Of a stretch of 64,000 nt of DNA, positions 24,901 through 35,920 are shown one piece after another (positions within the stretch are counted from its first letter, which is position 1; every line of letters begins with the position of its first letter). This stretch comes from Chamaecrista fasciculata. Taxonomy: Eukaryota; Streptophyta; Magnoliopsida; Fabales; Fabaceae. The notes below the pieces were generated by a model, which saw only the letters and a program-made list of their open reading frames with translations, ran no database searches and was not told the DNA's origin. The stretch lies in assembly GCA_003254925.1 (NCBI GenBank), contig QANZ01028097.1:10046-74045 (forward strand), read 5' to 3'. The translations under genes were made by a program, and so were the position numbers.

Positions 24901-27900
24901 CATTTTTCTGAAGATATTCCATCGGTTTTGACTTTCCAGAAATTTTCTTTGGCCTCTCCCAACTGATGTTTGTGGCTATTTCATTTTCACTTTAACATTT
25001 GTATGCATTCCTCTCAATTCCAAAATGTACGCTCAGCCTCACACCTATCTCCATGCTTCCCTCTTCTCTCACCAATCTTCTTCTTCTTCCTTAATTACAC
25101 TTTTCTTGTCTCTTCCTCAACCCTCGCTCCAAACAACTCTGTAACTCGAATCTAATTCAACTCTGGCTCCCTGACATATAAAGCTGAGTTTAGATTCTCA
25201 CATTTGATCTTTCTATGAACAATTTTGCTACTTGATTTGTTATTTTCTGTTCGATCAAAATGTAAAATTCTATTCTTTGGGAGTTAGGTATGCTCTTAGA
25301 CTGTTACTGTTTAGGTGGATGTATCCTTTATTTATTTATTTTTTTAAAGTGATTAGCAGTTTCTGAATTTAACTGTTATTTTGGATTATAATTTTGGAAT
25401 GTAATTCCTCTGAATTCTGACATGCAGGCAGTGAAAACTTCTCATGAAACTTCATTGGTGTTGTCTCACCAAACTAAAGCCAATGAATTGATTCGATGTG
25501 AGGTCTGCAATATTGAATGTAATAGCAAAGATGTTCTTGAAAAACAACACCTATCAGGAAAGAAACACCAGAGGAATATGCAGTTGAAAAATAATCCATC
25601 CACTACTATATTATCAGGAGCCTCTAATGCAAGTTCTCGAATTCAATCTAGTGTCCGAGGGCAAGTGTTGTTTAATACTGAAGAAGGTAGAGATTTAGAG
25701 TCAAAGAAAAATAAACATTTGAGTGGTGGCGCAACACTTGATTCAGTGAGGCTTTGCACCTTAGGCAACGTTGCTTGCAATAGTCAAGAAGCATTGAGCC
25801 TACATCTATCTGGAAAAAAGCATATTGCACGGGTGAGTTATGCATTGGCTCAGATTTTCTCAAGTTTAATTGCTAATCAGAGATTTCTTTTTTCCTCTGT
25901 TTTCTCTGACTTCATTTATCTTTCTGTTTATCTTCAGTTTTTTATGTGCTCTAGGCATAACTTTGTGTACTAATTGAAGTCAACTTGATAGAACTTTGGT
26001 CGTGACTAGTTTGACAACTTCTTTCACTAGGGGCTAATAATTGGAAAATAGGATTTCAAATGTGCTGAAAAACACTGTTAATGTGAGAATATCTATGAAA
26101 TGATTTCTTATCTTCTTCATTGAAAGTACAAGAATATATATACATACACAGCTATGAAGTCGTACTCCCAACTACCTAATTAATGTAATCTCTCAACTAC
26201 TTTCATAATAATACTAACAACACTAACACTCCCCCTCAAGCTGGAGCGTACAAATCATAAGCACCTAGCTTGTTACATAGATATTTAATTCTAGGGCCTC
26301 TAAGAGACTTAGTGAAGATATCTGCCAATTTGTCATTGGAATTGACAAATCGAGTGACAAGACATCCAGATTGAATCTTCTCTCTAATAAAGTGACAATC
26401 AATCTCAATATGTTTGGTCCTCTCATGGAACACTGGATTTGAGGCGATGTACATAGCTGCTTGATTATCACATATCAATTCCATTTGGTTGATGTCCCCA
26501 AATTTCATCTCTTGAAGTTGTTTTAACCATAAAAGTTCACAAGTTTCTAATGCCATAGCACGATACTCAGCTTCAGCACTAGATCTTGCAACTACGTTTT
26601 GTTTCTTGCTTTTCCAAGAGACTAGGTTACCACCAATGAAGACACAATATCCAGATGTGGAACGCCTATCATCTGGTGAACCAGCCCAATCAGCATCCGT
26701 GAAGCCAATAATCTGAGAGTTCCCTCTGTCTTCATATAACAATCTCTGACCTGGCGCTCCTTTGATGTACCGAAGAATTCGAACAACTGCATCCCAATGA
26801 CTATCACATGGTGATTGTAGGAACTGGCTGACTACACTCACAGCAAATGATATATCCGGCCGAGTGATAGTAAGGTAGTTAAGTTTTCCCACAAGTCTTC
26901 GGTATCTTTCAGGATTGTCAAGTAGCTCCCCCTGTCCTGGATAAAGCTTGACATTTGGATCTATCGGAGTATCAACTGGTTTGCAATTCATCATGCCTGT
27001 CTCTTCTAGTAAATCAAGGGCATACTTCCTTTGTGAAATAGCCACACCAGTACTGGACTGAGCAACCTCGATTCCCAGAAAATATTTAAGCTTCCCCAAA
27101 TCTTTAGTTTGGAAGTGAGCAGCTAGATGTTGCTTGAGTTGGGTAATACCTAACTCATCATTACCTGTGATAACAATGTCATCCACATAGACAACTAGGT
27201 AAATGCACTTGCCTTTTGAGGTATGGTGAAAGAAAACCGAGTGATCAGCTTCACTACGAGTCATCCCAAAGTTTTGAATCACAGAACTAAACCGGCCGAA
27301 CCAAGCTCTCGATGATTGCTTGAGTCCATAAAGAGAACGACGAAGTCGACATACTTTCCCATACTTCCCCTGAGCAACAAAACCAGGTGGTTGCTCCATA
27401 TAGACTTCCTCTTCCAACTCACCATGAAGGAAGGCATTCTTGATATCAAGCTGATAAAGTGGCCAGTGACGAATGGCCGCCATGGATAAGAAGACATGAA
27501 CGGAAGCAATTTTTGCAACAGGAGAGAATGTATCCCCATAGTCCAAGCCAAAGATTTGAGTATATCCTTTGGCCACCAACCGAGCCTTGAGTCTTTCAAT
27601 GTGACCATCAGGACCAACTTTAACTGCATAAACCCATCTGCAACCAACCGGAGATTTTTTAGGAGGAAGTGGAACCAAATCCCATGTATTATTAGAATGC
27701 AAAGCAGCCATCTCATCAAGCATGGCTTTTCGCCAACCCGGATGTGCAAGAGCTTCATCGGTAGTCTTAGGAATGGAAATAGAATCCAAAGAAGACACAA
27801 AAGCATAATATGGAGTAGATAATCGATGATAGCTCAAAAAATTATAAACAGGGTGAGGATTACGAGTAGAACGAATACCTTTATGAATAGCAATTGGAGG

Positions 27901-30900
27901 ACTAGCAGGTGGAGACTGGACCGGAGCAACAGGTGAGTCAGACAGAGGTAGTGAGTCAGAAGGAGTCTCAACAGTCGCAGGACGAGGACGACGATGATAT
28001 GTTTGAAAAGGAGGACTAGGTATGTCCTGTGTCGGTAAAGTAAGGAAAGGCACTGGAAGGGTTTCAGTCACAGAAGAACTTGAAGAGATGGGAGACTCAA
28101 AGAACGGGGAGGACTCGAAAAAGGTCACATCTGGAGAGGTGAAACAGCGTCGAGTGGCAGGACAATAACAACGGTAGCCTTTTTGAAGTCGAGCATATCC
28201 AAGAAAGACACATTTGATAGACTTGGCTACGAGTTTATCCTTTCCTGGGGTCAAATCATGAACAAAACATACACAATCAAAAACACGAGGAGAAAGATGA
28301 TAAAATGGGTCATTGGGAAACAACAAAGAATGAGGAATTTGATCATTTAGGACAGAAGATGGCATGCGATTAATCAAATAACATGCAGTAAGAACAGCAT
28401 CGCTCCAAAAAGTAGTAGGGACATTATGATGAATGAGCAAAGTACGAGCTGTTTCAATAAGTTGACGATTCTTACGCTCGGCTACCCCATTTTGTTGTGG
28501 GGTATGGGGACACGAGGTTTGATGTAAAATGCCTGAGAGTTTAGAAATTCCTTAAAGGATGTAGACAAATACTCTCTAGCATTATCAGAACGTAAGATAG
28601 AAAACGATGTATGAAACTGAGTTTTTATTTCAGCACAGAAATTCTGGAAAATGTCAAATACCTCAGACCGATTTTTCATTAAATACAACCCAGTACAACG
28701 AGAATAATCGTCAATAAAAGTTACAAAATACCGAAAGCCAAAAATAGAAGACACTCGACTAGGACCCCAAACATCAGAGTGAACAAGTTGAAAAGGTGAA
28801 TTTGCTCGACTATTACTACTAGGAAAGGAAGTACGAGTTTGTTTACCTAACTGACACGACTCACATGGAAGAGAAGACAAGGTGGAAAGAGAGGCATCCA
28901 TTTTGCGAAGTTTTGAAAGGCTTGGATGACCGAAACGGTTGTGGAGGAGAGATGGTGAACAACTGGATGTACACGCAACGAGAGAGGTAGAGGGTGAAAG
29001 ATAGTACAAGCCTTCTGACTCACGTCCTATGCCAATCAACTTTCCCGTACTCCGATCCTGGATAGAAACACAATCATTAGGGAAGGTAACAGAACACTTG
29101 TGAGAGTGAATTAATTTACTAACAGAGATAAGATTCAATGGAGATTCGGGGACATAAAGGACAGAGTCAACAAATATGGAAGGGAGAATTTGAGCTTGAC
29201 CTATCCCTGTAGCTGCCGTTTTACAGTCATTTGCTAAAGTAACTAAGGGAAGGGAAGAGGAACTAGAAAGATTGGTAAACAAATGTTTATTACCAGAAAT
29301 ATGTTCCGAAGCACCTGAGTCAAGAATCCATGGTCCAATGTTAGGAGAACGAGCAAAACAAGTAGTAACATTACCAATTTGGGCAAAGGTGGCAGCCACT
29401 GATGAATTTTTACTTTGTTGGTAATCATTCCCAACCAAAATGATAGACTCTGACTTTTCACAGTTCCTAGCCATGGATTGACTTGGATAATGATAAAGAT
29501 GAGAGATATGCCAAACGAACCCTAAGAATGGACAGAGAAGGCGCCGGCGACCTGAACGACAGTGAGAACGCCGGAAAATGTCGTCGGAAAACTCCTCATG
29601 CGCCGGCGAGTGCAGAAAACGGGATTCTGCATGGCGGCGGCTTTGACGGCGGAGTCACTGAGTTTTGGACGGTCGGTGGCTTCCGAGCACAGTGGTCCGG
29701 CGCGTGTCCCGAGATGATGGCCGGAGATGATTGGGTCTGAAAACCCTACCTAGGCGAGTGGTAACCTGGAAATGTGGAATACGCTGGAGAAAGCCGAGAA
29801 ATTCTGAATAATCTTATTCAGAATGAGTCGAAAAAGAGATCTGATTTGGAGGAGTCACAAATGCAGATTTGGAAAGAAATTTGAATAAGGAATTGTTGAG
29901 TTGGAATGACACACAACTCAATCAAAAATATTGAGGAGCACAACCCAAATTTTACCGGGAGGCTCTGATACCATGTTAATGTGAGAATATCTAAGAAATG
30001 ATTTCTTATCTTCTTCATTGAAAGTACAAGAATATATATACATATACAGCTATGAAGTCCTACTCCCAACTACCTAATTAATGTAATCTCTCAACTACTT
30101 TCATAATAATACTAACAACACTAACAAACACTTTCGAGTACTAGAAATTGTTGACGCTGATAAAAATCCCTTTGCCTTGTTCAGTGTGGATTTAGATTTT
30201 CTCAACTAGTAAAGTACTAACTAAAGATTTTAGTGCAAGTTACATGTGTTAAAATGAAATACATTTGTTAATGTGCTGTGTTGGCAGAGAGAACTACCAG
30301 AGCAGTGTGTCACTAAATTGATTGACAAATGTTGGTCACTCTATTATAATATATGATGATGTTATGTTATTTATAATAATTGATATTTGGTATGACAATA
30401 AAGAATATTTTATATCTTGAGCATGTTTGATATGAAATATTTGGTGATCATTTTTGCAACTTGTTTTGTGATTTTCTGCTCTGTCAAAATGTTAAACTCT
30501 ATTTTTTAGGTGATGGGGTTGATCTTCGACTTTATACTGTTTAGGTGGAGATATCCTTTTAACTTCTTCTTTAAGTGATGAGCAGTTTCTGACTTTAACT
30601 GTTATTTTGGATTATAATTTTGGACTATAAGTCTTCTGAATTCTAACATGCAGGCGGTGGAAACTTCTCATGGGACCTCAAGTGGCATGGATCAAGTTTT
30701 GCATAATGAAACCCCAGTGGTGCAGCCTGACCAAACCAAAACCAGCGAATTGATTCGATGTGAGGTCTGCAATATTGAATGTAATAGCAAAGATGTTCTA
30801 AAAGAACACTTTTCAGGAAAGAAACACCAGAGGAATATCCAGTTGAAAAATAATCCCTCCACTACTATATTATCAGGAGCCTCTCATGCAAGTTCTCAAA

Positions 30901-33900
30901 TCCAATCTAGTGTCCAAGGACAAGTGTTGTTTGTTACTGAAGAAGGCAGAGATTTAGAGTTAAAGAAAAAGAAACTTTCGAGTGGTGGGGCAGCACTTGG
31001 TTCAGTTAGGCTTTGCACCTTAGGCAACGTTGCTTGCAATAGTCAAGAAGTATTGGGCCTACATCTATCTGGAAAAGAGCATTTTGCTCGGGTGAGTTGT
31101 GCATTGTCTCAAATTTTCTCAAGTTTAATTGCTAATCAGAGTTTTCTTTTCACTTTCACTTTGACATCGCATGCATTCCTCCAACTTCTAAAATGTAAGC
31201 TCAGTCTCTCCTGTCTTCATGCTTCCTCTTCTCTCACCAACCTGGTTCTTCTTGTTCCTCAATTACACTTTTCTTGTCTTTACCTCAACCCTTGCTCCGA
31301 AAAATTTTGGAACTGGAATCCAATGCAACTCTTCAAAATTGGGTTGCCAAACAAGCTTGCTCCATGACATTTAAAGCTGAGTTTAGATTCTCTCATTTGA
31401 TCTTTCTGTTATTATTGAAACATATTCTGTGAATTGAGAGTGGGGCCAAGAGGCGTGGACCACTGGATGTCCGATGGGACTTTGGAAGCCTTCTGTCTGT
31501 CATGCTCCACCTTGAATGTCAGATTGTGACACAGTCCCTCCTTTTGTTTTTTGGGCAGGGCACTGTTAGTATTAAATGGTCAACGAGATCTGATAATTTT
31601 TTATATGAACAATTTTGCTACTTGTTTTGTTATTTTCTGTTCTATCAAAATGAAAAACTAGTTTTTGGGTGGTGGGGTTGATCTTAGACTTTTTACTGTT
31701 TAGGTAGAGATATCCTTTTAACTTTTTTTTTTTTTTGAGTTATGAGCAGTTTCTGACTTTAACTGTTATTTTGGACTATAATTCTTCTGAATTGACATGC
31801 AGGCAGTGGAAACTTCTCATGGGACCTTAGGTGTCATAGATCAAGTTTTGCATAATGAAACCCCAATGGTGCAGCCTGACCAAACCAAAACCAGTGAATC
31901 GATTCGATGTGAGGTCTGCAATATTGAATGTAATAGCAAAGATGTTCTAGAAGAACACTTTTCAGGAAAGAAACACCAGAGGAATATGCAGTTAAAAAGT
32001 AATCTCTCCACTACTGTATTATCAAGAGCCTCTCATGCAAGTTCTCAAATCCAATCTAGTGTCCAAGGAGAAGTGGTGTTTGTTACTGAGGAAGGCAGAG
32101 ATTTAGAGTCAAAGAAAAGGAAACTTTCGAGTACTGGGGCAGCACTTGGTCCAGTTAGGCTGTGCACCTTCGGCAATGTTGCTTGCAATAGTCAAGAAGC
32201 ATTGGGCCTACATCTATCTGGAAAAGAGCATGTTGCTCGGGTGAGTTGTGCATTGGCTCAAATTTTCTCAAGTTTAATTGCTAATCAGAGATTTCTTTTC
32301 ACTTTCACTTTGACATTGCATTCCTCCAATTTCTAAAATGTACGCTCAGTTTCACCTGTCTCCATGCTTCCTCTTCTCTCACCAACCTTGTTCTTCTTGA
32401 GTTCTTGTTCCTCAATTACACTTTTCTTGTCTTTATCTCAACCCTTGCTCCAAAAAATTTTGGAACTGGAATCCAATGCAACTCTTCAAAATTGGGTTGT
32501 TAAACAAGCTTGCTCCATGACATTTAAAGCAGAGTTTAGATTCTCGCATTTGATCTTTCTGTTATTATTGAAACATATTCTGTGAATTGAGAGTGGGGCC
32601 AAGAGGCGTGGACCACTGGATGTCCAATGGGACTTTGGAAGCTTTCTGTCATGCTCCACCTTGAATGTTAGATTGTGACACCGTCCCTCCTTTTTTTTTT
32701 TGGGCAGGGCACTGTTAGTATTAAATGGTCAACGAGATTTGATAATTTTTTATATGAACAATTTTGCTACTTGTTTTGTTATTTTCTGTTCTATCAAAAT
32801 GTAAAACTCTATTTTTTGGGTGCTGGGGTTGATCGTAGACTTTTTACTGTTTAGGTGGAGATATCCTTTTAACTATTTTTTTTTGAGTGATGAGCAGTTT
32901 CTGACTTTAACTGTTATTCTGGATTATAATTTTGGACTATAATTCTTCTGAATTCTGACATGCAGGCAGTGGAAACTTCTCATGGAACCTCAGGTATCGT
33001 AGATCAAGTTTTGCATAATGAAACCCCAATGGTGCAGCCTGACCAAACCAAAACCAGCGAATCGATTCGATGTGAGGTCTGCAATATTGAATGTAATAGC
33101 AATGATGTTCTAGAAGAACACTTATCAGGAAAGAAACACCAGAGGAATATGCAGTTGAAAAATAATCCCTCCACTACTATATTATCAGTAGCCTCTCATG
33201 CAAGTTCTCAAATCCAATCTAGTATCCGAGGAGAAGTGGTGTTTGTTAATGAGGAAGGCAGAGAGTTAGAGTCAAAGATTAAGAAACTTTTGAGTGGTGG
33301 TGCAGCGCTTGATTCAGTGAGGTTTTGCAACTTATGCAACGTTGCTTGCAATAGTCAAGAAGCATTTAACCTGCATCTAAATGGGGAAAAGCATGCTGCT
33401 CGGGTGAGTTGTGAAGAGACTCAAATTTTCTCAAGTTCAATTGCTAGTCAGAGATTACTTTTTCCCTATGTTTTGTCCCACCTCATTTATCTTTCTGTTT
33501 ATCTTGCTTTTTTTAAGTGCATTTGGCTTAATTTTGTATACTAATTGAAGTTAACTTGATAGAACTATGATCATGGTTTCACTAGTCTGAGAATTTCTCT
33601 CCCTAGGGGATAATAATTGAAAAATCAATGAAAAACATTTTCTAGTGCTAGAAATTGTTAACAATATCCCTATGCCTTCCTAGAAAATTATTATTAGTGT
33701 GAATCCCTTGACTGTGATATGATGACTTCTATGATTGTATCCTTAGCATCAATCTGTCACTTTTGTGAAAGTCTATTCATTGTCCTATGATAAGGGAGGG
33801 CAGTGAGTGAGGACGAGAAATTGTCAGAGAAGAAGAATAAATGTTTATAGAGAGCTAATGCAAATCTACCATTAGAATTTTCATGTTAGCTTTTGCAGCC

Positions 33901-34255
33901 TTGCTCCATGTCCTTTATATGGATTTTCTCAACTTATAAAGATTTTAGTGATCACCTACAAGTTACATGTATAAGTGACGTGTGTTAAAATGCAATGGAA
34001 ATGTTATAAATTGATTGACAAATGTTGGTCACTGTGTTGTAGGTTTGCTGCACATCAAAAAATATGAAAGTTGCTCAACTGACAAGGTGTGGAGTTTGTA
34101 ACATCGAATGTAATAGCAGGGATGTGTATATTTCACACTTAACTGGGAAGAACCACCTCAAGAATCTGAAGAAACTATCAAAATCAGTAAATGATGGTTT
34201 AGGAAAGAATACCGAAAGAAATAAACGCAAACGTAAAGATGTGGGTGAGGGTTGA
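21767..34255 (+). CDS. Multi-exon protein with serial U1/matrin-type zinc fingers
   Basis: Seven coding exons, all phase 0 with GT..AG borders, join into one frame: 21767-21949, 22728-23201, 25428-25832, 30654-31091, 31803-32240, 32966-33403 and 34043-34255. The predicted protein has 862 aa. Exons 2-6 are tandem copies. Each carries a first finger, C-x2-C-x12-H-x5-H (CEVCNIECNSKDVLEEH type), and about 95 residues later a second finger-like motif. The last exon has one finger (CGVCNIECNSRD..H) and a basic tail (NKRKRKD). This C2H2 U1/zf-met class binds RNA or structured nucleic acid, often in splicing or nuclear RNA handling. The architecture resembles plant proteins called 'UBP1-associated protein 1C-like'. 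Finger integrity varies: exon 2 has lost most ligands, exons 3-5 have Cys-to-Gly in finger two, and exon 6 has both intact. A copia element sits in the intron after exon 3. One gene is the simplest reading; two shorter genes remain possible. Confidence 0.65.
22143..22492. mobile_element. 350-bp insertion with 8-bp target duplication in intron
   Basis: The homologous introns further along the gene read '...TTAGTATTAAATGG' continuously. Here TTAGTATT is repeated at both borders of a 350-bp extra segment (22135-22142 and 22493-22500). The insert starts TGATAGAACC and ends GTGGGCCTA. It contains TTTAAATA but no inverted ends I can identify. The paralogous empty sites make the insertion certain; its class is not. 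Confidence 0.65.
22728..23201 (+). other. Zinc-finger exon copy A (degenerate fingers)
   Basis: It encodes 158 codons homologous to the four later copies, plus an extra insert near its start (PPVFHSAWSGCCINE). In finger one the second Cys is Ser and both His are replaced (Asp, Arg). In finger two both Cys are replaced (Arg, Ser). Zinc binding is therefore unlikely in this copy, although the frame is open and both splice sites are intact. Confidence 0.65.
23725..24225. mobile_element. Palindromic Mutator-like MITE, 9-bp TSD AAAATTAAA
   Basis: The left end GGTTAAATTACATTTTGGTACC and the right end GTACAAAAGTGTAATTTACCC are inverted copies. Arms carry repeated GGTACC-centred units. AAAATTAAA flanks both sides exactly (23716-23724 and 24226-24234), the 9-bp size expected of Mutator-like insertions. 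It lies in the intron after copy A of the zinc-finger gene and lacks coding capacity. Confidence 0.8.
24343..25144 (+). pseudogene. Broken copies of the zinc-finger gene leader exon
   Basis: A fragment at about 24350-24380 (TTTTACAGTGAAGGCAGTGATCAAGTATGG) matches the acceptor and start of exon 1. After 640 bp of other sequence, a second copy at 25025-25144 reads MYAQPHTYLHASLFSHQS and stops at TAA after 39 codons. Neither is needed by the gene. They mark the 5' part of a duplicated module. Confidence 0.6.
25428..25832 (+). other. Zinc-finger exon copy B
   Basis: It has 135 codons in phase 0 with intact CAG|GC.. acceptor and CGG|GTGAGT donor. Finger one has all four ligands but one extra residue between the Cys and His pairs (LEKQHLSG instead of LEEHLSG). 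Finger two has Gly in place of the second Cys. It lacks the 'DQVLHNETP' segment present in copies C-E. Confidence 0.65.
26076..26228 (-). repeat. 3' LTR of the copia element
   Basis: This 153-bp terminal repeat lies next to the polypurine tract (26229-26240). The pol stop codon (26236-26238) overlaps the tract, which is common for compact copia elements. Confidence 0.9.
26236..29474 (-). pseudogene. Copia pol (protease-integrase-RT-RNase H), one frameshift
   Basis: The upstream part (29474-28482) has the aspartic protease motif DSGASEHIS, the HHCC integrase zinc site (HNRFGHPSLSKL..CESCQLGK) and integrase core residues in HSDVWGP and SDNAREY. The downstream part (ending 26236) continues with integrase C-terminal sequence, reverse transcriptase with YVDDIVITG, and RNase H (TDADWAGSPDDRRSTSGY, ending near ADIFTKSL). 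The two frames are separated by one missing base near 28532, within the segment corresponding to the third integrase catalytic residue region. Otherwise the coding sequence is open over more than 3 kb, so decay is recent. It is inactive as it stands: gag is missing and pol is shifted. Confidence 0.88.
29974..30126 (-). repeat. 5' LTR of the copia element, with adjacent PBS
   Basis: The 153-bp LTR differs from its partner at three positions. On its inner side the plus strand reads GCTCTGATACCA, the complement of the tRNA-Met primer-binding site, directly abutting the LTR. Confidence 0.9.
30654..31091 (+). other. Zinc-finger exon copy C
   Basis: It has 146 codons in phase 0. Finger one is intact (CEVCNIECNSKDVLKEH..H). 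Finger two has CTLG, losing its second Cys. It is very similar to copies D and E, with which it shares flanking intron sequence. Confidence 0.7.
31193..31372 (+). pseudogene. Dead leader-exon copy before zinc-finger copy D
   Basis: It is homologous to exon 1, but the second codon is TAA (ATGTAAGCTCAG where the 25025 copy has ATGTACGCTCAG). It is followed by the same intron sequence that follows exon 1, including the 'GGGGCCAAG..GGACCACTGGATGTCC' block. Confidence 0.6.
31803..32240 (+). other. Zinc-finger exon copy D
   Basis: It has 146 codons in phase 0, starting 1149 bp after the start of copy C. Finger one is intact and finger two carries Gly for the second Cys. Splice acceptor CATGCAG and donor CGG|GTGAGT are preserved. 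Confidence 0.7.
32338..32530 (+). pseudogene. Dead leader-exon copy before zinc-finger copy E
   Basis: It starts ATGTACGCTCAG like the 25025 copy but is frameshifted, and reaches TGA within about 20 codons. Downstream DNA is the duplicated intron. Confidence 0.55.
32966..33403 (+). other. Zinc-finger exon copy E, both fingers intact
   Basis: It has 146 codons, starting 1163 bp after the start of copy D. Finger one (CEVCNIECNSNDVLEEH) and finger two (FCNLCNVACNSQEAFNLH..H) both keep all four ligands, the only copy to do so. It probably best preserves the ancestral exon. Confidence 0.7.
34043..34255 (+). other. Terminal zinc-finger exon
   Basis: It follows a TTGTAG acceptor and encodes 70 residues with one intact finger (CGVCNIECNSRDVYISH..H). 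A lysine/arginine-rich tail (RNKRKRKD) likely serves as a nuclear localisation signal. The stop TGA is at 34253-34255. It is diverged from copies A-E, so it predates their amplification. Confidence 0.7.
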
Positions 34256-34662
34256 GCAACTTGTGTTAAAATTGTGCAGTCTATGCAATGTGAAGAAGCA
34301 AGCAGAGTTGAGTCAATGGCTAATTGAGAGTTGAGAGTCCTGAGAATGTTGCTTTCATGTATAAAGTTGGAGAATGTACTTTAGTTTAGGTTGTGTTTGA
34401 GGCACTTTAAAATTCAAGTTTACATTCTAATGAATATTTAGGAGGATGATTAAGCTGAAAGCAGTAACATTAGAGCAGTATATATTTATATTGACTGTAA
34501 ATCATGGCAAATGTTTGATGTATCAACGATCGAAGATCCTCCTTGCTGGGTGTTTTGATCATGTTACATTTTAGTTTAATTTGTGAGAATATATTTATAC
34601 TGTTATATATACTTGTGGGTTCTTTTGGTGCTTGGTCACTGAAAATTATATATTAAAATAAA
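34256..34662 (+). other. 3' untranslated region of the zinc-finger gene
   Basis: The AT-rich tail holds 'AATGAATATT' and 'AATATATTTATAC' sequences that could serve in polyadenylation. No further coding frame is seen before the element at 34663. Confidence 0.35.
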
Positions 34663-35170
34663 GGGTAAATTACAAAATAGGGTCCTGTGGTTTGGCCCTG
34701 TTTCAGATAGGGTACATGTGGTTTGAAAAGTTTCAAATTGGGGCCTGAGGTTAACTCCGTTTGCAAAATAGGGTCTAGGTGGTTTTGACCGTCAAAAAAC
34801 TAACGGTGCACGTGATAATTTGCCTAACAATCTCAGGGTCTTTAGTTAAAATACTATTTTAAGACCCTAACTATTTTTAACCAACGCAAAAATAGTATTT
34901 TAAAATAGTATTTTAACATGACGACGTAAGAAATAGGGATTCAAACGTAAAAAAATTAATAGTTAGGGTCTTAAAATAGTATTTTAACTAAAGACCCTGA
35001 GATTGTTAAGCAAATTATCACGTGCACCGTTAGTTTTTTGACGGTCAAAACCACCTAGACCCTATTTTGCAAACAGAGTTAACCTCAGGCCCCAATTTGA
35101 AACTTTTCAAACCACATGTACCCTATCTGAAATAGGGCCAAACCACAGGACCCTATTTTGTAATTTACCC
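34663..35170. mobile_element. Palindromic Mutator-like MITE, 9-bp TSD TAAAATAAA
   Basis: Ends GGGTAAATTACAAAATAGGG and CCCTATTTTGTAATTTACCC are inverted. Arms contain repeated 'GGGTC..GTGGTTTG' units. An inner pair 'AGTTAGGGTCTTAAAATAGTA' and its inverse surrounds the centre. TAAAATAAA flanks both sides exactly (34654-34662 and 35171-35179). There is no coding capacity. Confidence 0.85.
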
Positions 35171-35547
35171 TAAAATAAAATATTACATTGAAAAATAAAT
35201 AGAAGATAGTGGAATGAATAACTTTTCATATTAATGCATTGTATCTCCTTGATAAAATAGGGTTTTAGTCCATTTTTTTTGTTAGATTTATGTGTTGTAT
35301 CTCCTTGATGTATTAAGATTTTATATTGCTTTGTTAATAAATGAAAATTTTGACCAATAAAAAAAAGTCATTTATTTCGTTGGCAAACTTCCAAGCTTGA
35401 CTCAGGCTTGAGATTCATTTGCATTAATCAGACTGATAATTACCTTCTCAATAGTAGGTAAACGGACCTTAGTGTTGTATTGTTCTCACTATATCAGTAC
35501 TAAAAGTTCCTTAAGGTAAAACTAAAACTAATTGGTCATTTTATTAA

Positions 35548-35911
35548 GGCAAAAATACTATTTTCGTTCTTAAACTTTATATTAACTTTCAATTTTGTCT
35601 TCAATTTTTTTCAATACTAACTTTGTTCTTAATATTTCACATTTTAGTCCATTGCATTCTTTAAGTGACTTCTTTCAATAAATTAACGAGATTTCGTCAT
35701 ATTTTTAATTTGAGTTAGGATTTCAAATTTTTTTTATCAATTTTATATTACATGTCATTAACTACTATGTCGTTAATGTTTGACTAAAGTAAGAGTGAAG
35801 AATAAAATTAATCAAAATATAAAATATTGAGGATGAAATTAACAAAAAGAAATATTGAGAACGAAATTAAAAGTTGAAGTGAAATTTTGGGATGAAAAGT
35901 GTGCTTTTGCC
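35548..35911. mobile_element. Palindromic MITE, GGCAAAA ends, 8/9 TSD
   Basis: The left end GGCAAAAATACTATTTTCG and the right end TGAAAAGTGTGCTTTTGCC are imperfectly inverted. Arms contain 'TTAACTTT'/'AAAGTTAA'-like units. Flanks TTTTATTAA (35539-35547) and TTTCATTAA (35912-35920) match at eight of nine positions. Confidence 0.7.
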
Positions 35912-35920
35912 TTTCATTAA

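Larger units (their letters stand above)
26076..30126 (-). mobile_element. Complete but gag-less Ty1-copia element with 5-bp TSD
   Basis: LTRs of 153 bp lie at 26076-26228 and 29974-30126, with TGTTA..AACA-type borders and three mismatches between them. AACAC is duplicated outside (26071-26075 and 30127-30131). The PBS TGGTATCAGAGC (initiator tRNA-Met) abuts the right LTR and a GGGGGAG-type polypurine tract abuts the left LTR, so the element reads on the minus strand. Only about 500 bp separates the PBS from the protease-integrase frame, with no gag zinc knuckle, so gag has been lost. It sits in the intron between zinc-finger exons B and C. Confidence 0.93.

Noticed and set aside
29483..29740. 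85-codon plus-strand frame over the copia leader
   Set aside because: It is antisense to the copia 5' region between PBS and pol, with no homology and GC-rich shadow composition.
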